In this document: piece by piece, positions 33,482 to 40,900 of the stretch
Position numbering within the stretch: position 1 is the stretch's first letter
Layout: the number at the start of each line of letters is the position of its first letter
Assembly (NCBI GenBank): GCA_002501205.1
Contig: DLRW01000075.1
Location: 1-64,000 of the forward strand
Reading direction: 5' to 3'
From: Flavobacteriales bacterium UBA7878
Lineage (GTDB): Bacteria > Bacteroidota > Bacteroidia > Flavobacteriales > Schleiferiaceae
DNA length: 64,000 nucleotides
Program-made: the position numbers and the translations under genes
Notes under the pieces: model-generated
Seen by the model: only the letters and a program-made list of their open reading frames with translations
What the model was told of the DNA's origin: nothing
Databases searched by the model: none

Positions 33482-34621
33482 TTAGCTGAACATTTCTTTT
33501 ACTTTATCGAAGAAGGATTTCTCACTGCGATCGGGTTTCGGTTGGAAGGCCTCATTCTCTTGCATTTCTTCGAACATTTTCTTGTGCTTGGAGTCCATAT
33601 GCTTGGGGGTCCAAACATTAACGTGTACTAAGATATCACCCGTGCCATAGCTTTCCACACTGGGTAATCCTTTATTTCGCAATCTCAGGATTTTTCCGCT
33701 TTGGGTGCCGGCATCCAGCTTAATACGTGCCTTCCCGTTAAGGGTAGGGATATCTACCTTGGTGCCTAATACGGCATCCGGAATGCTGATGTACAATTCG
33801 TAATGCAAGTTTTGTCCATCGCGTTGTAGTTCATCATGCGGTACTTCTTCAATCTGTACCAACAAGTCGCCATTAACTCCGTCCAGTGGACCGGCATTCC
33901 CTTTTCCTGAAACCTTTAACTGCATACCTTCGGCTACCCCAGCAGGAATTTTCACCTCTACCACATCATCCTTGCGGATCATGCCATGCTCATCGGCCCC
34001 AGCCGGCTTCTTATCGAGGGTTTTCCCCAAGCCACCACAAGTAGGACAGGTGCTGGCGGTTTGCATTTGACCTAAAATGGTATTGGTAACGCGGTTTACC
34101 TGACCACGACCACCACAGGTATTACAGGTGCTAAAACTTAATCCCTCGGCGGGAACCAAGCGCTTGATGCGCAATTTCTTGGTAGCGCCATTAGCGATTT
34201 CTTCCAAAGTGAGTTTTACGCGTACTCGGAGGTTGGAGCCTTTGAACACTCGACGACCACCACCGCCGCGACCACCAAAACCACCAAAGCCACCGCCACC
34301 ACCAAAGGCGCCGCCAAAGATGTCTCCGAATTGCTCGAAGATGTCATCCATGCTCATACCGCCTCCGAAGCCACCACGACCACCACCGGCAGCGCCGCTC
34401 ATGCCGGCATGACCAAACTGATCGTAACGCTGGCGTTTTTCCTTGTTGCTAAGTACCTCGTAAGCTTCTGCCGCTTCCTTAAACTTAGTTTCCGCCTCAG
34501 GGTTATCAGGGTTTTTATCGGGGTGATACTGAATAGCCAGTTTGCGGTATGCCTTTTTGATATCGGCATCCGTGGCATTCTTTGATACTCCTAATACTTC
34601 GTAATAATCTCGCTTCGCCAT
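33482..34621 (-). CDS. dnaJ: chaperone DnaJ (Hsp40) with reduced zinc region
   Basis: 379 residues. J domain 1-70 with YHPDKNPDN (HPD triad that stimulates DnaK ATPase), glycine/phenylalanine-rich linker to about 125, then the client-binding beta domains and dimerisation end (FFDKVKEMF). The zinc region has only two CxxCxGxG motifs, CNTCGGRG near 166 and CPTCGGLG near 193. Motifs 1 and 4 are replaced by LVPAEGLSFST and DKKPAGADEHGMI, so zinc centre I is gone and centre II remains, a pattern I recall from other flavobacteria. Follows grpE by eight bases. Confidence 0.95.
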   Translation of the reverse strand: MAKRDYYEVLGVSKNATDADIKKAYRKLAIQYHPDKNPDNPEAETKFKEAAEAYEVLSNKEKRQRYDQFGHAGMSGAAGGGRGGFGGGMSMDDIFEQFGDIFGGAFGGGGGFGGFGGRGGGGRRVFKGSNLRVRVKLTLEEIANGATKKLRIKRLVPAEGLSFSTCNTCGGRGQVNRVTNTILGQMQTASTCPTCGGLGKTLDKKPAGADEHGMIRKDDVVEVKIPAGVAEGMQLKVSGKGNAGPLDGVNGDLLVQIEEVPHDELQRDGQNLHYELYISIPDAVLGTKVDIPTLNGKARIKLDAGTQSGKILRLRNKGLPSVESYGTGDILVHVNVWTPKHMDSKHKKMFEEMQENEAFQPKPDRSEKSFFDKVKEMFS

Positions 34622-34629
34622 GCTCTTTC

Positions 34630-35211
34630 TTATTCACCAACCACTACACGGGCGTAGCGGATGATTTTCGTTCCCAAATGAAAGCCTTGCTCAATCTCAT
34701 CCACCACTTTGCCCTTCATGTCTTCGCTCGGGGCGGGGATGCGCGTAATGGCCTCCATTGTATCTACATTGAATTCTTTACCAATGGTGCTTTCCATCGG
34801 TTTCAGGCCCTTCTGTTTGAGAGTGTTCTCAAATTTGTTGAAAATCAAAGAGATTCCTTCCTGGTCCTCCTCATTTTTCAAATTGCTCAGGGCACGTTTA
34901 AAATCATCGATAATTGGCAGAAGGGCTGACATTAATTCTTGATTGGCACTGCCAAAGAGTTCCACTCTTTCCTTTGCAGTGCGCTTGCGATGATTTTCAA
35001 AATCGGCATAGAGCCTTAATTTTTGATCTTTCTCCGCTTTAAGCTCTTCTTCCAATTCTGCGATACGAGCCTGTAATTGCTCTTCAGGGCTCAGTTCTTC
35101 TTTCGTTTCAACTGATTCTTTATCAGTGTTTTCAGCTTGGGTTTCCGCTGGATTTTCTTGGGGGTCCATAGCTTCTTTATCTGGGTCTTGTACTGTGTTT
35201 TTAGTACTCAT
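34630..35211 (-). CDS. grpE: nucleotide exchange factor GrpE
   Basis: 193 residues. A long acidic, disordered N-terminus (to about 55), a coiled-coil helix with LYADFENHRKRTAKERVELF, the four-helix bundle with LLPIIDDFKRALSN, and the beta wing ending HLGTKIIRYARVVVGE. GrpE releases ADP from DnaK. The ATG at 35211 is chosen over a TTG three codons upstream. First gene of a seven-gene minus-strand run; 25-39 bases upstream is a palindrome with sigma54-promoter spacing, and I find no TAnnTTTG element. Confidence 0.95.
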   Translation of the reverse strand: MSTKNTVQDPDKEAMDPQENPAETQAENTDKESVETKEELSPEEQLQARIAELEEELKAEKDQKLRLYADFENHRKRTAKERVELFGSANQELMSALLPIIDDFKRALSNLKNEEDQEGISLIFNKFENTLKQKGLKPMESTIGKEFNVDTMEAITRIPAPSEDMKGKVVDEIEQGFHLGTKIIRYARVVVGE

Positions 35212-35235
35212 CCTGCTCAAATTTGTGCCATTAAA

Positions 35236-35252
35236 GGCAAATTGTTTGCCAA
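35236..35252 (-). promoter_or_regulatory. sigma54-like promoter / palindrome upstream of grpE
   Basis: On the minus strand the site reads TTGGCAAA-CAAT-TTGCC. GG and GC are twelve bases apart, as in -24/-12 promoters (YTGGCACG-N4-TTGCW), predicting a start near 35225, 14 bases before grpE. The core GGCAAA-TTG-TTTGCC (35236-35250) is a perfect palindrome, and TGTGCCA (35224-35230) and TGGCACA (35272-35278) form an outer inverted repeat, so it may instead be an operator. Confidence 0.4.
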
Positions 35253-35305
35253 GGGGTGGAAAGTGTCAGAGTGGCACAGTGTAAGGATGCTTTGGCTTTA
35301 TGCCC

Positions 35306-35313
35306 TACATTTG
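35306..35313 (+). promoter_or_regulatory. -7 element of the tandem membrane-HTH genes
   Basis: TACATTTG matches TAnnTTTG and ends four bases before the ATG at 35318. It therefore supports that start over the ATG at 35300 and predicts a leaderless mRNA. Confidence 0.45.
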
Positions 35314-35317
35314 GGCT

Positions 35318-36238
35318 ATGAGCCCCGAAAACCCTGGATTAGGCAGTAGAATTCCTCTCTGGATTGCACATCCTCTTTGGATAGTGATCGGGTTAATTCT
35401 ACTGGCTGGTTTTAGTGTAAAGGCTCAAGGAGATAGTCTACGAACCTTGAGGTCGGAGATACAGCGTGATTCTGCTGAGAGAGCGGCCTTGCAGGTGGAG
35501 AGTGACCATAAACTTTCGATTTTAAGGCTGGAGCAGGAAAGGCAATTACAGGAGCAAGATTTAGCTGAACTCGCTAAAGCGGAAGCGGCACAACGAAAAT
35601 TAGCCTGGTGGATATCGGCCATGGCCCTCTTAATTCTGGTTTCGGTATACAGTATCTACCGCAGTAGAAAGTCCGCAGCTCAAAGGCAAAAGGCTCTATT
35701 AGAGACCAAGGCCGAAAAGCTCAAACTGGAAGAAGCCTTATTGGCAAATCAGGTAGAGCAAAGTCAGTTGGAACAAGATTTATTAGAAGCGGAGCAAGCT
35801 CAGAATCACGAGCGACGTTTGGAATTTGAAGCAGTGCTTAAGCAACAACAGCAAGCATCTGGATTCTTAAAGGATTTTGTGAAAAATCAAATTCAAGAAT
35901 TAGAGCCAGAAGAAGCAGAACCACTGCGCGAGATTTTTTTACAGATGTCGCAAGAGCGTTTTCGTAATGAACATTTGGAAAGGTATCAAGAGGAGCTTTC
36001 GAAATTGGATCCGGACCTGGCGCATCGACTGCAACAACGATTTAGCCAATTGAAACAGGAAGAGATGGAATTGCTGGTTTTCATTTTAAATGATTTAAGC
36101 CTCAGTGAGATTGCGGAGATCTATCATCTGGAATCAGCCAGCATCAATAAAAGGCGCTACCGACTCCGTAAGAAACTGGCCTTAGAAAAGGGAGCGGATT
36201 TTAAAGCCTTCATTGAAAAAACCCTTGAGGAAGAATGA
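35318..36238 (+). CDS. membrane-anchored coiled-coil protein with C-terminal helix-turn-helix
   Basis: 306 residues. An N-terminal signal/anchor (LWIVIGLILLAGFSVKAQ), a short helical extracytoplasmic part (about 40-90), a membrane helix (LAWWISAMALLILVSVYSIY), a long glutamine/glutamate-rich coiled coil (115-200) and a LuxR-like HTH at the end: ELLVFILNDLSLSEIAEIYH with recognition segment ESASINKRRYRLRKKL. The HTH thus sits on the cytoplasmic side of a membrane protein. Start at 35318 is chosen because of the -7 element just upstream. The next gene, which overlaps by four bases, has the same plan with added TPRs. DNA target and signal unknown. Confidence 0.75.
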   Translation: MSPENPGLGSRIPLWIAHPLWIVIGLILLAGFSVKAQGDSLRTLRSEIQRDSAERAALQVESDHKLSILRLEQERQLQEQDLAELAKAEAAQRKLAWWISAMALLILVSVYSIYRSRKSAAQRQKALLETKAEKLKLEEALLANQVEQSQLEQDLLEAEQAQNHERRLEFEAVLKQQQQASGFLKDFVKNQIQELEPEEAEPLREIFLQMSQERFRNEHLERYQEELSKLDPDLAHRLQQRFSQLKQEEMELLVFILNDLSLSEIAEIYHLESASINKRRYRLRKKLALEKGADFKAFIEKTLEEE

Positions 36239-37836
36239 GAAAATTAGTCCTGGGAATAAGCTTACTAGCCCTATGGGCTTGCACTAAGCAAGAATTTAGG
36301 TCTTCTTCTTTGCAGGAAGCAGAGGCCCAGGCCTTAATGGACTCTCATCCGGATTCTGCGGTAAGCTGGCTGGAAACTCAAATTCGTTTAAATCCCAAAA
36401 AGCAAGCAGCTTGGACCTACAAAATGTTAGGTACTTACTACATGCAAAGTGGTGATAACGAGCGAGCAGCTAGCTATTATTTTGAGGCTTTGGCCAAATA
36501 TCAGGAGGCAAAAGATACAGCAGGGATGGCGGCGATCTACCTGAATCTAACTAATGTGGAAGATCGCTCCGAACAGTCTTGGGAATGGCATCAAAAAAGC
36601 ATTGGTCTTTATCGCAGTATTGGTAATTATCAAGGGGTGGCCAAGAACTATGTGAACCTGGGTACCAGTTATATGGACAGCAATAAGCTCCAAAGGGCGG
36701 CCGATTTTTACCAGAAAGCCCGAGATTTAAGTCAGGCGCATAGGATTGAGAAAACCCTGGTGAGCTCATCGCTCAACCTGGCCATCTTAAGACATAAAAT
36801 GGGGGAGAAGGCGATTGCGATTGAATTGATTCATCCGGTTTTAAAGTATTACCAGGAGACGGATAATCATATTGGTTTGGTATATAGCTATTTCAATTTG
36901 GGGCAATTCTATTGGCCTGAACAGACAGATTCTGTTCAGTATTATTCAGGGAAGGCGTTGGAAGAAGCGGGGAGTGATTATCCGCAGCTTCAAGCCATGG
37001 TATACCAAACCTTGAGGGAATTAGCGATTCGAGAACAGCGTTTTGCACTGGCCCAAAGCTATCATCACCGGTTTGATAGCATTGCGGATTTGCAGGTACA
37101 GATTAATGGGGCCAATTTGGTGACAAAGGTGGAAGCCGAGTTTGATTTGGCTCAAAGCAGGCAGAAGGCCGATTTTCTAATTGAGGACTTGAAGAGGCAA
37201 AAGCGCATCAATCTCTGGATCGGAATTTTAGCCATCGGTGTGCTTTTGTATTTAGGTTTTTTCCTTTGGAGCCTGCGTCGAAAATCCAGAGAAACCAAAA
37301 TCTTAATGGAGCAGGATCGTGCCTTGATTAAAGCACGAAATGAACTCAATCGGGCGCGACTACTAAAATTGGAAACCGAGGAGAAGGTGATGCGGCAAAA
37401 GTTAAATCAGCAAAGGAGTGAGCTTTCGCAGATGGCGGCCCGTATTGTAAAGCACAAGAGCTTAATTCAGAAAATGGAAGGCTTGGCTTCGAATTGGAAG
37501 GGTAAAAAGGCCTCCCCGAAATTCCGAGATTTTGCCCGCTCCTTACGTCAAATCATGCGCGAGCAAGATGCAGCTCCTCTTTTAATTAAGGAAGCCTTTA
37601 TTGTGTACCAGCGCTATTTGAAGGTCTTTAGTGAGCGCTATACCCAATTAACGGATAGTGATTTAGAGTATATCATCCTTTTTGATTTGAATCTCTCCAC
37701 CAAGGAGGTGGCAGCTTTTTTAGAGGTGCAGGATCAAACGGTGAATATGCGTCGCTATAAATTGCGCAAGAAATTAAACCTGACTAAGGGGCAAGAGCTA
37801 GAGGCTTGGTTAAGAGAAGTGCGGAGCAGTATTTAG
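36235..37836 (+). CDS. periplasmic TPR / transmembrane / cytoplasmic HTH regulator
   Basis: 533 residues. MRKLVLGISLLALWACTKQE has a lipobox (LWAC). Residues 30-300 are TPR repeats (YKMLGTYYMQSGDNERAASY, YVNLGTSYMDSNKLQRAADF), followed by a membrane helix (LWIGILAIGVLLYLGFFLW, about 325-345), a coiled coil and a C-terminal HTH: DSDLEYIILFDLNLSTKEVA with recognition part DQTVNMRRYKLRKKLNL. This looks like a one-piece sensor: TPRs outside, DNA-binding segment inside. A Cys-lipidated N-terminus together with an internal membrane span is odd; the lipobox may simply be part of a normal signal. Overlaps and is homologous in its C-terminus to the gene before it. Confidence 0.8.
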   Translation: MRKLVLGISLLALWACTKQEFRSSSLQEAEAQALMDSHPDSAVSWLETQIRLNPKKQAAWTYKMLGTYYMQSGDNERAASYYFEALAKYQEAKDTAGMAAIYLNLTNVEDRSEQSWEWHQKSIGLYRSIGNYQGVAKNYVNLGTSYMDSNKLQRAADFYQKARDLSQAHRIEKTLVSSSLNLAILRHKMGEKAIAIELIHPVLKYYQETDNHIGLVYSYFNLGQFYWPEQTDSVQYYSGKALEEAGSDYPQLQAMVYQTLRELAIREQRFALAQSYHHRFDSIADLQVQINGANLVTKVEAEFDLAQSRQKADFLIEDLKRQKRINLWIGILAIGVLLYLGFFLWSLRRKSRETKILMEQDRALIKARNELNRARLLKLETEEKVMRQKLNQQRSELSQMAARIVKHKSLIQKMEGLASNWKGKKASPKFRDFARSLRQIMREQDAAPLLIKEAFIVYQRYLKVFSERYTQLTDSDLEYIILFDLNLSTKEVAAFLEVQDQTVNMRRYKLRKKLNLTKGQELEAWLREVRSSI

Positions 37837-37863
37837 CCGTTTTTAATAAAGGCTTTAAACGAA

Positions 37864-37888
37864 AAGAGCCAGCTAAAAGCCGGCTCTT
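37864..37888. terminator. terminator between convergent genes
   Basis: AAGAGCCAGC (37864-37873) and GCCGGCTCTT (37879-37888) pair with one mismatch around TAAAA. On the minus strand it is followed by TTTTCGTTT, so it best serves the 1576-residue T9SS gene; it may also stop the plus-strand regulator transcript. Confidence 0.75.
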
Positions 37889-37928
37889 CCCTGTAAACTA
37901 TCCTAAGAAAAGATTAGTTCCCTTATAC

Positions 37929-40900
37929 CTAGTGTTTCACCAAAGTACCTTGTCTTAGTTGTTGACCACCTTCCAGACGGATGTGGTACATACCCTGCGG
38001 CAGAGATTGCAGCGGCAGTTTCAGGATGGGATCGTTTTGGATGAGGCTTTCGTTCCAAACCTCTTGTCCAGAGCTGTTAAATAGTTGCACTCGAATCTTA
38101 CCTCGCATTTCACTTGGTACCTCAATATTGAGGACGGACTCTACTGGATTCGGATACATGCTGAGGCTTTCGATATGGAATTGAGCCAGACCAATATTCA
38201 CGGTAAAGCTTTGAACCAAGGTGTCGCTACCACAGGCATTGCTTACAACGAGTTGTACATCTACCGGGCCATTTTGACTGTAGCTGCTATTGGCCATTAG
38301 GCCGGTATCTTGCTGTCCGTTACCGAAATTCCATTGGTATTGATCGCTTTGGCTGCTGCCTGATGCGTCCACAAAAATCCATTGCATACCCAGGCTGTCT
38401 ACAATGCTATAAGTAAAGGCTGCATTAGGCAGGGGCACAGAATCCGTTTGGAAACTAATGGGACCTTCCCAGTCGGAGCTATCCGTGCCATTGCAAATGT
38501 TCTGATAGTAAACTTCATAAGCATGCTTAGCTAGCAATTGATCCAGGATTACCAGCGAATCTGTACCACTAATAAGTGTTCCACTTCCTGGATTAAAGCC
38601 GCTAAGGCCGTATTCCACTAAGAGTGTGTCTCCCAGGTCTCCGAATTCCAGTACCACACTATCGCAACTGGCAAAAGCCACTTGATTAAAGAAAGGACTG
38701 GTGCAATTATTATCCTGTAATTCAGTGATGCAGAAATCATCAATGAAGAACTCATTCGAACCACCAAAGTTTCCTGGGGCAACAAAGCTTAAACCAGTCA
38801 ATTGAGCGGGTGGAAAAAAGGCATTCTGACTGTAGCTCCACCCGATATTCTGATCCTGACCATTGATTTTAATATAGCAGGTATCCAGATCGAAATCGAT
38901 AATCTGATCCACATCAAACCATACTCCCGTGCTATAGTTAAAGGTAGCTAGGGTATTAGGTGGTCCAAATCCGTTTGGAGCTAAAACATTGGCCGTACCT
39001 CCAAAGAAATCGAGGCTAAAAGCCAGATTTGAATTTTGATAATCTTTAAAGAAATTGATGAAGCCAGAGCTTCCCATTGGCACATAAACTGCCATGGAAA
39101 CTTCAATTCGTCCGCTGTCAATCGCATTGAATGGGACCCCCGTACTGCTAGCATCCAAGCCAAAGGCTATCACTCGCATAGATTGGGTTCCTGAGTTCGC
39201 TTGTAGGCTGCTGATTTCGGTTACATCATTAATGCTCAAAGACTCAAAAAGGGTGGATTGGCCATCAAATGACCCTAGATTGTAGGCTTCGAAATCATCA
39301 CAAAGGATAGGACTCACTGAAATGTCGATAGGGCCGGCCCAAAGGCTCGTGTCTCCCGGTGCACAGATAGAGCGCACAAATACCTGATTGGGAACATTGG
39401 CCGCTTGTAAACTTACCGTGGCAGTAGTAGCGGAAGTGCTTACACGGGTACCACTGCCTATGCTGAAGCCTTTAATACCATATTCGTATTCATATTGGCC
39501 AGTAGTGCCATTCCAGGAAACGTCTGCTGAGGTAGCAGTGGAGGAAACCAAACTAAGGTTGGTGGGTTCAGCACAACTGGGAATGAGCTCATAGTGCAAT
39601 TCATCAATATAGATAGGCTCGAATGAATTCAGAACCCCGTGCTTGAATGCGAAATTCTTATCGGTCATATTGTATCCGGTAGAGGCATCAAAGCTGAGGG
39701 TGTAGGTGTTGAAATTTGTGTTTAAGTGAATGGTGTCCAAGGCCTGAAAGCTGTTAATGTCACTAGGGTTACTGATGGTCCCTACAATCAAATCCTCGCT
39801 GGGAGCGCTGCTGTTTCGCGCTTTAAAGCGGATGCGTTTATCGCCGAGATCCATATCATTGAAATTTGGACTCACCAGAATTAGGTCGCTAGGGAAGAAG
39901 TCATTGTAAATTTGAACACTTTGACTACCGCTGGAAGATTGATTTCCGGTTACTTCAATGCTTCCGGCAGCAGAAAGCAGTGCCTCGTAACAATCTGGAG
40001 TACTGCCAATATTGAAGTTTTCGAAGTCTTCCAAATAAGGTGCACTAAAGGATGTGCAAGGGGTTTTAAAGCGTTGGGGTCCTACCCAATTGGAGCTGTC
40101 TCCGGGGCCACAAATTCCACGAACCACAAACTCGTAATAGGTGTTTGCGCTCAAGCTATCCAAAAGTTTTTGAGCATTACTGGTTGTGGTTTTAGTTCCT
40201 CCAGTGGTGTTTGTACCTTGATAAAAGCCCTGGGGACCAAACCAAATTTCATAGGAACCGGCAGCACCCACTGCAGACCAACTTAAATTGGCAGTACTGT
40301 CATTCTGCAAGGCAGCAGCTAATCCTACCGGATCTGGACAAGTTGGCGCTTCATCAATGCTTAGTTCATCAATTGAGCAATCACCGCTATTAGGACCATT
40401 ACTCACAATTACAAAGCGAATTTGCGTGGTATCCGGATAGCTGGATATGTCGATCCCAATATTTTGGAAGGGTGCTGCACTGCTATTTTGAGGACTACCG
40501 CTTATGCGAGTAATTTCTCGCCAAGTTCCGCTGGAGTCGATCAATACCGCAAGTGCAGGCATATTAGGCCCAAAACGATGTACTGCAAAGCTCAAGAAGG
40601 GCTGGCTTAAAGCCGAAACATCGATACGTGGGCTTTCTAAAATAGCACTGTCTCCAGAAAATCCGTAGGAACCATGACTGTAAATGTAGTTGCCACTGCC
40701 GGAAGCATCTTGATCCGGTCCGGTACCAAATCCGGGTGATGGACCATTTCCAACCGTCCAACGGTATTGACCGCCATTTACCGGGCTGCGCCACCAGCAA
40801 TTGTCAATCGTGTCGCCGGCATTGTCAAAACCATTACCCATTGCCCAATTGGCTCCATCGAAGTTCTCGAGATAGGGCGCTGTAATTTCGGTACAGGCGG

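Noticed and set aside
36235..36300. Firm lipoprotein call for the TPR-HTH protein
   Set aside because: The lipobox-like LWAC is present, but an internal membrane helix and a cytoplasmic HTH would be incompatible with outer-membrane sorting; left as uncertain.
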